A stretch of DNA of 64,000 nucleotides from Dinoroseobacter shibae DFL 12 = DSM 16493 (GTDB taxonomy: Bacteria; Pseudomonadota; Alphaproteobacteria; Rhodobacterales; Rhodobacteraceae): contig NC_009952.1 in assembly GCF_000018145.1 (NCBI RefSeq), forward strand, positions 3,348,001-3,412,000, read 5' to 3'. Of this stretch, positions 1 through 10,127 are shown piece after piece (positions within the stretch are counted from its first letter, which is position 1; every line of letters begins with the position of its first letter). A program made the translations under genes and the position numbers. The notes beneath the pieces were generated by a model, which saw only the letters and a list, made by a program, of their open reading frames with translations, did no database searches and was not told the origin of the DNA.

Positions 1-2
1 AC

Positions 3-1654
<1,652 letters not shown>

Positions 1655-1662
1655 GGTATGGT

Positions 1663-3597
1663 ATGAGCAAGATCGAGATCGAGCCATGGGAACCCGAAGA
1701 AACCGTCGGGAAGCTGTGGCACGCTCTGGCCAGTCGTCTTGATGCGCCCGAGATTTTCTCGGACGCGGCCGTTGAACTGACGGAGATATCAGGGCGTCTG
1801 GCCGTTTTTTTCCGTGGACTTGGCGGCGATCCAGCCGTCGAGTTCCGCGCCGCAGCCGACGAGGCAGTGGGCCACAGGCTCAGTTGGCGGCGTCGGCTGG
1901 GCACCGAGACCGAGCGCCATGCGCGCGCCAGTTTCGATGGCGAAGCTTTGCGCCTGCCCGAGCGGCTGGCGGTGTTTCCGATGCGGGAGGCCAATGCGGC
2001 GCTCTATCTCTGGCTGACGGCGGCCGCGGCCCATGCGCCGGACCCGGTCGTCCCCGAGGACCCGTTTCACGCCGACATCGCGGGGCTGCAGGCCGCCAAG
2101 ACCATGCTGACCGCGGCTTGCGCGGAATGCCCGGGCCTGGTGCCGCTCTTCGGCACCCTGGCCGAAGCCGCGCTGCAGATGCGCCGCGATCACAGCCTGC
2201 CCCCGCAGGAGGCCGCCACAGAAGCGGTCATCCGGCGCCTGCTCGGCCACCCGGCCCCGCTGCAAGGGCTGGCCGCCGAGATCGACGCGGTGCTCGAGGG
2301 CGCACCGCTCGACACCCTGCCGCCCGCCGCGCGACGGTATCGCCCGCACAGGCCGGTGCCGCTCTGGCCCGATCTGCGCCCGGTCGCCTTCAGTGCCCGC
2401 AGCGAGGTCGAGACCCGCGACACGGACGGTCCCGCCGAGGAAGGCAGCGAGAAAACCCACCGCGCCCGGCGGCGCAAATCCGAACAGGCAGAGCGTCAGG
2501 ACAGCCTGATCCTGCACAAGTTCGAGGCGATCCTCAGCTTTGCCGAGTTCCTCAACCTCAACCGCCGCGTGGATGACGACGACAATGACGACGCCAAGAA
2601 GGCCGCGGACGATCTCGACGAGATCGGGCTGGGGCAGATTTCCAAGGCGCCGGCCACGAAGTTGAAACTGCACCTGGACCTTGCGCCCGAGGATGCCGAC
2701 CGCGAGGCGCTGTCGGATGTCCTGACCTACCCGGAATGGGAGGCGCGCAGCGGCAGCTACCTGCCGAACCACGCGCGCGTGCTGGCCAGCTGGGCCGCCC
2801 CGGTCCAGACCGACGCCCTGCGCGCCCCCGATGCCCACCGCCGGATCGAGGCCGTGCGCCGCCAGTTCGAGGCTCTGCGCCCCGGCCGCGTGGTCCTGCC
2901 CGGCCAACCCGAGGGCGAGGAGCTGGACATGGAGGCCTGCGTGCGCGCGCAGGTGGATCTCGTCACCCGCGGGGCCGGAAGCGAACGCATCTGGCGTCAG
3001 ACCCGCCCGCAGGCGCGCGACCTCGCGGTTTCGATCCTGCTGGACGTGTCCCGCTCCACCGAAAGTGCCGTGGCGGGCCGCCAGGTGATCGATATCGAAC
3101 GGGAGGCCCTGACAGCACTGGCCTGGGGCCTGCAGGCCTGCGGCGATGAGTTCGCCATCGATGCGTTCTCGTCCTTGCGACGGGACCGGGTCTACCTGAC
3201 CCGTTGCAAGGGCTTCGGCACGCCGATGAACACCGGGGTCGAAGCGCGCATCGCCAGCCTGCGCCCCGGCTTCTACACGCGGATGGGGGCGGCGATCCGC
3301 CATGCCTCCGCCGGGCTTGCGCGGCAGGCACGCAAACGGCGCCTGCTGCTGGTAATCACCGATGGCAAACCCAACGACCTCGACCATTACGAGGGGCGTC
3401 ACGGGGTCGAGGACACCCGCATGGCCGTGCGCGAAGCGCGCCGACAGGGCCACGCGGTCTTCGCCATCACCATCGACAGCCGCTCGAAGGCCAGTTTCAC
3501 CCGGATGTTTGGCGCGGGCGGCTTCTCGGTCGTGCCCGATCCCAACCGCCTGATCCAGGCGCTGCCCGCGATCTATCGTCAACTGATCGGCGCATGA
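1663..3597 (+). CDS. norD: NorD, von Willebrand factor A domain protein for NO reductase activation
   Basis: Partner of NorQ in assembling active nitric oxide reductase. The protein is about 644 aa. Its C-terminal third is a VWA domain with the MIDAS-type motif LLDVSRSTES at about residue 460, followed by TDGKPNDLDHY. The middle is acidic and charged, including a run of D/N residues (about 300-310). An in-frame GTG lies at 1651, inside the end of norQ. I prefer the ATG at 1663 (MSKIEIEPWEPEE) because the family begins near this sequence. The gene ends in a 4-bp overlap with norE, so norQDEF look co-translated. Confidence 0.94.
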   Translation: MSKIEIEPWEPEETVGKLWHALASRLDAPEIFSDAAVELTEISGRLAVFFRGLGGDPAVEFRAAADEAVGHRLSWRRRLGTETERHARASFDGEALRLPERLAVFPMREANAALYLWLTAAAAHAPDPVVPEDPFHADIAGLQAAKTMLTAACAECPGLVPLFGTLAEAALQMRRDHSLPPQEAATEAVIRRLLGHPAPLQGLAAEIDAVLEGAPLDTLPPAARRYRPHRPVPLWPDLRPVAFSARSEVETRDTDGPAEEGSEKTHRARRRKSEQAERQDSLILHKFEAILSFAEFLNLNRRVDDDDNDDAKKAADDLDEIGLGQISKAPATKLKLHLDLAPEDADREALSDVLTYPEWEARSGSYLPNHARVLASWAAPVQTDALRAPDAHRRIEAVRRQFEALRPGRVVLPGQPEGEELDMEACVRAQVDLVTRGAGSERIWRQTRPQARDLAVSILLDVSRSTESAVAGRQVIDIEREALTALAWGLQACGDEFAIDAFSSLRRDRVYLTRCKGFGTPMNTGVEARIASLRPGFYTRMGAAIRHASAGLARQARKRRLLLVITDGKPNDLDHYEGRHGVEDTRMAVREARRQGHAVFAITIDSRSKASFTRMFGAGGFSVVPDPNRLIQALPAIYRQLIGA

Positions 3598-4148
3598 GCG
3601 ACACATCGCGGGACCCTTTCGACGAGCTGCCGGGTGGCCTGATGATCTGGGTGCTCGTGGTCAGCGAGCTTCTGGTGTTCGGCGCGGGACTTGCGGCCTT
3701 TCTCGGGGTCCGGATCACGGATCCCGGCGGGTTCGCCACCGCACAGGAGGCCCTGCACCCCGTCCGGGCGGGCATCAATACGGTCGTTCTGGTCACCAGC
3801 GGGCTTTTCGCGGCGCTGGCAACGCAGGCCTGTACGGCTGGACGGACGGCGGCCACGCGCGGCTGGCTTGCGGCGGCCGGGACGCTCGGGCTGGTCTTTC
3901 TCGTGATAAAGGGCAGCGAGTTCGCGGATCTCGCGGCGCTGGGGCTGTCGACCGAGACCCACGCCTTCTTCACTTTCTACTTCCTGCTCACCGGGTTTCA
4001 CGCCGCCCATGTGGTCGCGGGTGTTCTCGTCCTGGCCCTGGTGGCCTGGCGCCCGCGTCCGGCCCCGGTCGAGGCGGCGACGGCGTTCTGGCACATGGTA
4101 GACCTGGTCTGGGTGCTGCTCTTTCCCGTGATCTACCTGATGGCATGA
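3594..4148 (+). CDS. norE: NorE, cytochrome c oxidase subunit III-like membrane protein
   Basis: An inner-membrane protein of 184 aa in the cytochrome c oxidase subunit III superfamily, with about five hydrophobic segments. NorE is an accessory subunit in the nor operons of Paracoccus and Rhodobacter relatives; it is not catalytic and its exact role is unsettled. The ATG overlaps the norD stop by 4 bp, which fixes the start. Conserved features include the WVLVVSELLVF first helix, HAFFTFYFLLTGFHAAHV and a terminal FWHMVDLVW, all typical of subunit III-like proteins. It is followed by norF with another 4-bp overlap. Confidence 0.9.
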   Translation: MSDTSRDPFDELPGGLMIWVLVVSELLVFGAGLAAFLGVRITDPGGFATAQEALHPVRAGINTVVLVTSGLFAALATQACTAGRTAATRGWLAAAGTLGLVFLVIKGSEFADLAALGLSTETHAFFTFYFLLTGFHAAHVVAGVLVLALVAWRPRPAPVEAATAFWHMVDLVWVLLFPVIYLMA

Positions 4149-4414
4149 GAGCGGCGGCGCATATCGTGAGCCTCCGGGCCTGGGGGGCGCTGCTGGCGTT
4201 GACGGTGCTGGGCACGGTTCTGTCGCAGGACGCGGTGTCCTGGCTGCGACCGCAGTATGAAGGGCTGGCGATCCTCGCGGTTGCAATCGCCAAGGCGCGC
4301 ATCATCCTGCTGGATTATCTTGGCCTGCGTGGCGCGCCCAGCTGGCGGCGGGCCGGTGTCACCTGCCTGGTGTTTGCCGGGCTGCTTCTGGCCGGGCTCT
4401 ACATGGTTGGCTGA
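4145..4414 (+). CDS. norF: NorF, small membrane protein of the nor operon
   Basis: An 89-aa protein with three predicted membrane helices (about residues 11-28, 39-57 and 68-88), of the size and layout of NorF, a subunit IV-like protein. It overlaps norE by 4 bp and is the last gene of the nor operon. The next gene is convergent and ends 12 bp away. Function is inferred from family and position: support of NO reductase expression or stability. Sequence similarity in such short membrane proteins is weak, so the name leans on synteny. Confidence 0.82.
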   Translation: MRAAAHIVSLRAWGALLALTVLGTVLSQDAVSWLRPQYEGLAILAVAIAKARIILLDYLGLRGAPSWRRAGVTCLVFAGLLLAGLYMVG

Positions 4415-4426
4415 CGCTCGCGGGCG

Positions 4427-5137
4427 CTACATCATGCGCTGGCGCGGCACCTCGCCCGTGCCGTCTTCGTCGGCGAAGTCGCGCAGGGTGTCGATGCAGG
4501 CGATCTCCGCATGGTTCTGCTTGATCGTGACGCCCTGGGATTTGAGGCGCGCAAAGGCGCGGCTGAGGCTTTCGGGTTTCATCCCGATGCGCCCCGCGAT
4601 CAGGATCTTGTCATAGGGCAGCATCACGCGGCAGCTCCCTTCATCGCAGGTCACGAGCGACAACAGGAACTGCGCGACGCGCTGCGCTCCGGAGCGGGCC
4701 TTGAGCTGCTCCACCTCCGCCACAAGCGCGTGCAGATGCGCAAAGGTCGAGGACAAGATGGCGATGCAGACCTCCGGATGGGAGCGCATGACATTGAGCA
4801 CCTCGGCCGATGGCACCTGCACCACACGCACATCCGTGGCAGCCTCGGCCGCGACCGGATAGGTATCGTTGCGCAGCGCCACCGCCTCGCCGAAACTGTG
4901 CCCCCGGGTGAAAACGCCGACCACCGCCTCGCTGCCATTGGGGGTGATTCGATACAGCTTCACCCAGCCGTCGATCACGATATAGACCGAGTGCGCATCC
5001 TCGCCGTGGGAAAACAGCACCTGGCCGCGGTCATAGCGTTTGACCGACGACCTTTTGAGGATCTTCGTGGCCACCTCGTCCGGGCAGTTCGACAGCAGCA
5101 AACTCGCTTTTGCCGTATTGAGATGCGATAAAGCCAT
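4427..5137 (-). CDS. Crp/Fnr-family regulator, DNR/NnrR-like
   Basis: A 236-aa transcription factor with an N-terminal cyclic-nucleotide-binding fold (VKRYDRGQVLFSHGEDAHSVYIVIDGWVKLYR), a dimerisation helix and a C-terminal helix-turn-helix ending PESLSRAFARL. The ExxSR in the recognition helix is the Fnr-type signature for TTGA-like half-sites. The N-terminal cysteine cluster of a [4Fe-4S] Fnr is absent, which favours a DNR/NnrR NO sensor, by family knowledge. I start at the ATG giving MALSHLNTAKAS; a longer frame reaches 5167. It is convergent with norF and lies just downstream of hemA on the same strand. It is the first of two paralogues flanking hemA. Confidence 0.88.
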   Translation of the reverse strand: MALSHLNTAKASLLLSNCPDEVATKILKRSSVKRYDRGQVLFSHGEDAHSVYIVIDGWVKLYRITPNGSEAVVGVFTRGHSFGEAVALRNDTYPVAAEAATDVRVVQVPSAEVLNVMRSHPEVCIAILSSTFAHLHALVAEVEQLKARSGAQRVAQFLLSLVTCDEGSCRVMLPYDKILIAGRIGMKPESLSRAFARLKSQGVTIKQNHAEIACIDTLRDFADEDGTGEVPRQRMM

Positions 5138-5216
5138 GGCCCTACTTGCGCAGCACGCAGCGCTCAAAGCTACATGCTTAATCGTCGCATGAACGAGTCA
5201 TCTTTGCGCTGCGGCC

Positions 5217-6440
5217 CTACTGGGCCGCGCGGGGCATCCGGGCGAGCTGGCACCGGGTCCAGAGCGTTTCGAGCGCAGTGCACAAACGGTCGAGATCCGC
5301 CGGGTCGTGGACCGGCGACGGGGTGATGCGCAACCGCTCGGTCCCCTTGGGCACGGTCGGGTAATTGATCGGCTGGATATAGATGCCGAACTCGTCCAGC
5401 AGCGTGTCCGAGATGAACTTGCACTTCACCGGGTCGCCCACCATCAGCGGAATGATGTGGCTGGGGTTCGGCACATGGGGCAGGCCGATCGCATCGAACC
5501 GGGCACGCAACTCGGCCACGCGCTCTTGCTGGATGCGTCGCTCGATACTGCTCTGCTTGAGATGCCGAACAGAGGCGCAGGCCCCGGCCGCCACATGGGG
5601 CGGCAGAGCGGTGGTGAAGATGAAACCCGACGCAAAGGACCGCACGAAATCGCACAGGTCCGCGCTCGCCGCGATATAGCCGCCGACCACGCCAAAGGCC
5701 TTGCCCAGCGTACCCTCGATCACCGTGATGCGCTCCATCAGCCCTTCGCGCTCGGCCACCCCACCGCCCCGCGGACCATAGAGACCCACCGCGTGCACCT
5801 CGTCGAGATAGGTCATGGCATTGTAGCGGTCGGCCAGGTCGCAGATCTCGGCGATCGGGGCGATGTCCCCATCCATGGAATAGACGCTTTCGAAGGCGAT
5901 GATCTTGGGCCGCTCAAGAGGTTGGGCCGCCAGCTTGGCCTCCAGGTCGGCCATGTCGTTATGGGTCCAGATGACCCGGTCGGCGCGGGAATGGCGGATG
6001 CCCTCGATCATCGAGGCATGGTTCAGCGCATCGGAGAGAATCAGACAATCGGGCAACATCGCGCCCAGGGTGCCCAGCGCGGCCCAGTTCGAAACGTAGC
6101 CCGAGGTGAACAGAAGCGCCGCCTCCTTGCCGTGGAGGTCCGCCAACTCGGCTTCGAGCGCGACATGGTCATGGGTCGTGCCCGAGATATTGCGCGTCCC
6201 GCCCGCGCCTGCGCCGGACCGATCAAGCGCGCCGTGCATCGCGGCTAGGACATCGGGGTGCTGGCCCATGCCGAGATAGTCGTTCGAACACCAGATGGTG
6301 ACAGGACCACTGCCCGAACCGCTGCGGCGCGTGGCGCGGGGAAACGCCCCCCGGTGACGCTCGAGATCGGCAAAGACCCGATAATTGCCTTCTTCGCGAA
6401 GTTGGGCGAGCCGGTCGGCGATATAGCGGTCGATCTGCAT
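5217..6440 (-). CDS. hemA: 5-aminolevulinate synthase
   Basis: PLP-dependent enzyme condensing glycine with succinyl-CoA to 5-aminolevulinate, the first step of haem and bacteriochlorophyll synthesis in alphaproteobacteria (C4/Shemin pathway). The 407-aa length is standard. Visible elements are [29 protein letters not shown] (about 213-222) and the PLP lysine in EGTLGKAFG at about K247. Its position between two Crp/Fnr regulators, with an NnrR/DNR box 56 bp upstream of the start, suggests a hemA copy induced during denitrification to supply haem for the cytochrome-rich reductases. Whether the genome has a second ALA synthase cannot be seen here. Confidence 0.97.
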   Translation of the reverse strand: MQIDRYIADRLAQLREEGNYRVFADLERHRGAFPRATRRSGSGSGPVTIWCSNDYLGMGQHPDVLAAMHGALDRSGAGAGGTRNISGTTHDHVALEAELADLHGKEAALLFTSGYVSNWAALGTLGAMLPDCLILSDALNHASMIEGIRHSRADRVIWTHNDMADLEAKLAAQPLERPKIIAFESVYSMDGDIAPIAEICDLADRYNAMTYLDEVHAVGLYGPRGGGVAEREGLMERITVIEGTLGKAFGVVGGYIAASADLCDFVRSFASGFIFTTALPPHVAAGACASVRHLKQSSIERRIQQERVAELRARFDAIGLPHVPNPSHIIPLMVGDPVKCKFISDTLLDEFGIYIQPINYPTVPKGTERLRITPSPVHDPADLDRLCTALETLWTRCQLARMPRAAQ

Positions 6441-6495
6441 GGAGGCCTCCTGGAACTGTCTGCCCCAAGGCTAAAACCGCACTCCGCGCCGTTCC

Positions 6496-6509
6496 TTAAC
6501 CAACGTCAA
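6496..6509. promoter_or_regulatory. NnrR/DNR box in the hemA / crp divergent promoter
   Basis: TTAACCAACGTCAA fits the TTAAC-N4-GTCAA inverted repeat with complete half-sites. It lies between the divergent hemA (start 6440) and the second Crp/Fnr regulator (start 6578), about 56 and 69 bp from the two starts, so it could serve either or both. The match is direct; binding by one of the adjacent regulators is inferred. Confidence 0.8.
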
Positions 6510-6577
6510 GACATCGCGCCGCGTTTGGTGCGACCAAGCGTTCCCGAGGACTCCTTGCGCGCACTGGGACCGGCGAC

Positions 6578-7261
6578 ATGACCTTGAACGATAGCGCCAT
6601 CGCAAAACAGGCGAAGTTTTTCACCCGGATGGACAAGACCGTCGCGGACAAGATCCTCGCCGGCGCGCGGCCCCTCGCGCTGAACCGCGGTGAGCCCGTG
6701 TTCGTTCAGGGCGAGCCGCCGCGGGCGATCTACCTGGTGATCGAAGGGTGGCTGAAACTGTCGCGCCTGTCGTCCAACGGCACGGAGGCGGTGTTCGGCG
6801 TGTTCACCCGGGGCGACACCCTCGGGGACCCCTTGCCGTCGAGTGATATGGGCCATCCGGTGAGCTGCCACGCGGTCACCCCCGGGCGCGTGCTGGAAAT
6901 CCGCGCCGACGCGCTCCTGGCCCGAATGCGGCAGGACCCCGATGTGGCCGAGGCTCTCCTGTCGTCGGCCTTCGATCATGTCACGAACCTCTTTGCCCAA
7001 GTGGAGACCCTGGTGGCCCGCAACGGCGCGCAGCGCGTCGCGGAATTCCTTGTCAGCCTGGCACCGGTCCGCGAAGGCGCCTGCACCCTGAGCCTGCCTT
7101 ATGAAAAGGAACTCGTGGCAGGCAGGCTCGGCCTGAAGCCCGAAAGCCTCAGCCGCATCCTGCGCCAGTTGCGCGCGCAAGGCGTCGTCAACACCCGCGC
7201 CTCGGTCCGAATCGAGGACGTCGCGCGTCTGGCCGAATTTGCCGACAACCGTGTCCGCTGA
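6578..7261 (+). CDS. Second Crp/Fnr-family regulator, DNR/NnrR-like
   Basis: A 227-aa Crp/Fnr-family protein with a cyclic-nucleotide-binding-like sensor (RGEPVFVQGEPPRAIYLVIEGWLKLSR), a long dimerisation helix and a HTH with KPESLSRILRQLRAQG. It is a paralogue of the regulator at 4427-5137 and likewise lacks an N-terminal Fe-S cysteine motif. It is divergent from hemA and transcribed toward the nos operon, whose own NnrR box lies 136 bp after its stop. In related roseobacters such paralogues act as NO-responsive activators of nor and nos genes; applying that here is inference. The ATG at 6578 gives the expected N-terminus. Confidence 0.88.
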   Translation: MTLNDSAIAKQAKFFTRMDKTVADKILAGARPLALNRGEPVFVQGEPPRAIYLVIEGWLKLSRLSSNGTEAVFGVFTRGDTLGDPLPSSDMGHPVSCHAVTPGRVLEIRADALLARMRQDPDVAEALLSSAFDHVTNLFAQVETLVARNGAQRVAEFLVSLAPVREGACTLSLPYEKELVAGRLGLKPESLSRILRQLRAQGVVNTRASVRIEDVARLAEFADNRVR

Positions 7262-7396
7262 GGTCGCAGGCGCATGCTGAGCCTTTTCGTCGCAACCCTC
7301 GGGCGCCGCTCTGCACAGACGCTTGCTGCACACGGCCTGCGCAGGCCTTTTCCCCAAACCCGCACCTGCGGCATGTCTTTTGGTCGCAGCCCCCAC

Positions 7397-7410
7397 TTAA
7401 CAAAAGTCAA
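7397..7410 (+). promoter_or_regulatory. NnrR/DNR box upstream of the nos operon
   Basis: TTAACAAAAGTCAA, again TTAAC-N4-GTCAA with both half-sites intact, sits 35-48 bp before the ATG of nosC. It is nearly the same sequence as the box near hemA. It is the only obvious regulator site before nosCRZDFYLX and supports NO-dependent control of the whole operon. Confidence 0.82.
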
Positions 7411-7444
7411 GGAGACGCGTTCGCCGTTCCCGCAGCCTCTTCGC

Positions 7445-7933
7445 ATGATCAAGGGACTGAATCTCTGCCTGCTTTGGCTTTGCATCACGCTGGTGACCGC
7501 CCATGGCGCGCTTGCCACCGGCGGGGGTGACAGAACCGGTGGACTCATCCCCATGGTTCTGTGCGCAGGCGACGAGTCCGAGACCGTCTGGATCGATGCC
7601 AATGGCAATCCGGTCGATCCGGCGCGGCATTGTATCCAGTGCAAGCACTGCCTCGGCGGGATGGACCTCGCCCATGCGTCGAATGCGACCGCGCCTGGCC
7701 TTACGCCTTACCACCTGGTTCCCGTGAACTGGTCCGTCCCGGATCAGTCCGGTCAATCCAGTCAAATCAGAATCCCCATGCCGCGCGCCCCTCCGGGGCC
7801 GAACGACGTGACACGCCGCCCCGAAGCCCCTGGCGACGCGGCAATGCTGCAGGCGCACCAGACGATGCTGCCGCGCGGCGCAAGGCTGTCCCTCGTCCTC
7901 ATCGGCGGCGAACCCGGTCAGGAGCCCCGATGA
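7445..7933 (+). CDS. nosC: NosC-like small protein with a CXXCXXC motif
   Basis: A 162-aa protein with an N-terminal signal or anchor (LNLCLLWLCITLVTAHGALA) and a CIQCKHC motif at residues 63-69. The first gene of the Paracoccus nosCRZDFYLX cluster likewise encodes a small CXXCXXC protein of unknown function; position and motif match here. The ATG at 7445 is chosen because it follows the NnrR box and begins the signal segment; the frame extends upstream to 7274 without homology. It overlaps nosR by 4 bp. Metal or redox roles are plausible from the cysteines but unproven. Confidence 0.72.
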   Translation: MIKGLNLCLLWLCITLVTAHGALATGGGDRTGGLIPMVLCAGDESETVWIDANGNPVDPARHCIQCKHCLGGMDLAHASNATAPGLTPYHLVPVNWSVPDQSGQSSQIRIPMPRAPPGPNDVTRRPEAPGDAAMLQAHQTMLPRGARLSLVLIGGEPGQEPR

Positions 7934-10116
7934 CCCCCCTACGATGGATCGCCCATTTCCTCCTTCTGCTGACCCTGGCGATGCCCGCATGGGCCGACCC
8001 CGTTCTGCCCAGATACCTCGCCAAGACCCCCGCAGCCGACCTCGTGCCCGGTGCCGAGGGCTACGGCCCCATCCGCGAGGACGTGCCCGTAGCGCCAATC
8101 CTCAAGGATGGCGAGGTCGCCGCCTGGGCTTTCATCACCTCTGATTTCGTCTCCACCACCGGGTATTCGGGAAAGCCCATCGACGTACTCGTCGCGGTCG
8201 CCCCGGATGCCACGGTCAGCGCGGTCAGGCTGGTCAAGCATTCCGAACCCATCGTGCTGATCGGTATCCCCGAATCCGAGATGCGTACCCTGATCGAGGC
8301 CTATGCCGGGCTCGACCTCGTAGCCGAGGCGGAATCCGGCGGCACGGCCCATGAGCTTGATATCATCTCGGGCGCGACGGTGACGGTGATGGTGATCGAC
8401 GACTCGATCGTACGCTCCGGCCTGCGGGTGGCTCGCGCGCTTGGCCTCGGCGGGCTGGCCCCGCCCCCGCCCGACACCGGCCCCGCCTTCGAGCTGGATC
8501 TCGACGCCCCTGCCGCGCCGGACTGGATGACCCTGGAAGGCGACGGCACCCTACGACGGCTGTCGTTGGACGTGGGCCAGATCAACGCCGCCTTCGCCAC
8601 CATGGGCGATCCGCGTGCCGCCGAACGCGCCCTGACCCTGCCGCCCGAAACCACTTTCATCGAAATGCAGACCGCGCTCGTCTCCCACCCGGCCATCGCC
8701 GCGTCGCTGCTGGGCGAGGCCACGGCGCGCAACGTCGCCGACTGGCTGGAACCGGGCGACCACGCCATCGCGGTCTTCGGCCGCGGGCTCTACAGCTTCA
8801 AGGGCTCGGGCTATGTGCGCGGCGGCATCTTCGACCGGATCGTACTGATTCAGGACGAGATCTCGGTCCGCTTCCGCGACCGGATGCACAAGCGCATCGT
8901 CTCGGTCGAGGCAGAGGGCGCCCCTGTCTTCGTGGAAGCCGACCTGTTCAAGATCCCGGCCGACAGCGGCTTCGATCCTGCCGAGCCGTTCCGCATCCAG
9001 CTGCTGGTGCAGCGCGAGGTTGGCCCGATCGAGAAGGTCTTCACCACGTTCGACCTCGGCTACCAGTTGCCGGCGGGCTACTTGCGCGCCGTGACACCTC
9101 CAGCCGCGCCTGCGCCGTCCAACGCAGTCAACGACCTGCTGGCACAGGACGAAGCCGCGGCGCAGCAGGCGCTTTGGAAACGGATCTGGGCGGACAAGAC
9201 GGTCGAGATCGCCGTGACCGGCGGGCTGCTGGGTCTGCTGACGCTGGTGTTCTTCTTCCAGGGGATGGCGACGCGCAACGCGCGGGCATTCTTCTGGTTC
9301 CGGATGACGTTCCTGAGCGTCGTGCTGGTCTATCTCGGCTGGTATGCCAATGCACAGCTGTCGGTGGTCAACCTGATGGCGCTCTTCGGCGCGCTGACCA
9401 CGGATTTCAGCTGGCAGGCCTTCCTGCTCGATCCGCTGACCTTCATCCTGTGGTTCGCTGTCGCCGCGGCCCTGCTGTTCTGGGGGCGCGGGGCCTATTG
9501 CGGCTGGCTCTGCCCGTTCGGCGCCTTGCAGGAGCTGACCAACAAGATCGCGCGCGCCTGCCGCATTCCCCAGTGGGAGTTGCCATGGGGCCTGCACGAG
9601 CGTCTCTGGCCGGTCAAATACATGATCTTCCTGGGCCTGTTCGGCGTCAGCCTCGCCAGCCTGGAGCAGGCCGAGCATCTGGCCGAGGTCGAGCCCTTCA
9701 AGACCGCCATCATCCTGAACTTCCAGCGGGCCTGGCCCTTCGTGGCCTATGCGCTGGCCTTGCTGGCAGCCGGTCTCTTCGTCGAGCGGTTCTTCTGCCG
9801 CTACCTGTGCCCGCTGGGCGCGGCCCTGGCGATCCCGGCCCGGCTGCGCATGTTCGACTGGCTCAAGCGGTACCGCGAATGCGGCAATCCCTGCCAGAGC
9901 TGCGCCAACCAATGCCCCGTTCAGGCGATCCACCCCACGGGCGAGATCAACCCGAACGAATGCGTGAACTGCCTGCATTGTCAGGTGCTCTATCAATCCG
10001 AAACGACCTGCCCGGTCGTCATCAAGAAACTCAAGCGCCGGCAAACGGTGGGCTCCGTGACCCCGCGCGACCTGACCGGGCATCCAAACGTCAAGACACC
10101 TCAACCAGCTGAATGA
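7930..10116 (+). CDS. nosR: NosR, membrane flavo-iron-sulfur protein for N2O reductase
   Basis: Polytopic membrane protein of 728 aa that feeds electrons to NosZ and is needed for its maturation. It has a signal peptide ([22 protein letters not shown]) and an N-terminal periplasmic FMN-binding domain ([13 protein letters not shown]). About six membrane helices follow from residue 420, with [12 protein letters not shown] and [11 protein letters not shown]. The cytoplasmic C-terminus has two 4Fe-4S motifs ([13 protein letters not shown] and CVNCLHC). The ATG at 7930 overlaps the nosC stop; the frame runs back to 7561 only as a shadow of nosC. The nosZ start follows within a few bases of the stop. 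Confidence 0.96.
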   Translation: MTPLRWIAHFLLLLTLAMPAWADPVLPRYLAKTPAADLVPGAEGYGPIREDVPVAPILKDGEVAAWAFITSDFVSTTGYSGKPIDVLVAVAPDATVSAVRLVKHSEPIVLIGIPESEMRTLIEAYAGLDLVAEAESGGTAHELDIISGATVTVMVIDDSIVRSGLRVARALGLGGLAPPPPDTGPAFELDLDAPAAPDWMTLEGDGTLRRLSLDVGQINAAFATMGDPRAAERALTLPPETTFIEMQTALVSHPAIAASLLGEATARNVADWLEPGDHAIAVFGRGLYSFKGSGYVRGGIFDRIVLIQDEISVRFRDRMHKRIVSVEAEGAPVFVEADLFKIPADSGFDPAEPFRIQLLVQREVGPIEKVFTTFDLGYQLPAGYLRAVTPPAAPAPSNAVNDLLAQDEAAAQQALWKRIWADKTVEIAVTGGLLGLLTLVFFFQGMATRNARAFFWFRMTFLSVVLVYLGWYANAQLSVVNLMALFGALTTDFSWQAFLLDPLTFILWFAVAAALLFWGRGAYCGWLCPFGALQELTNKIARACRIPQWELPWGLHERLWPVKYMIFLGLFGVSLASLEQAEHLAEVEPFKTAIILNFQRAWPFVAYALALLAAGLFVERFFCRYLCPLGAALAIPARLRMFDWLKRYRECGNPCQSCANQCPVQAIHPTGEINPNECVNCLHCQVLYQSETTCPVVIKKLKRRQTVGSVTPRDLTGHPNVKTPQPAE

Positions 10117-10127
10117 AGGGACAGACC

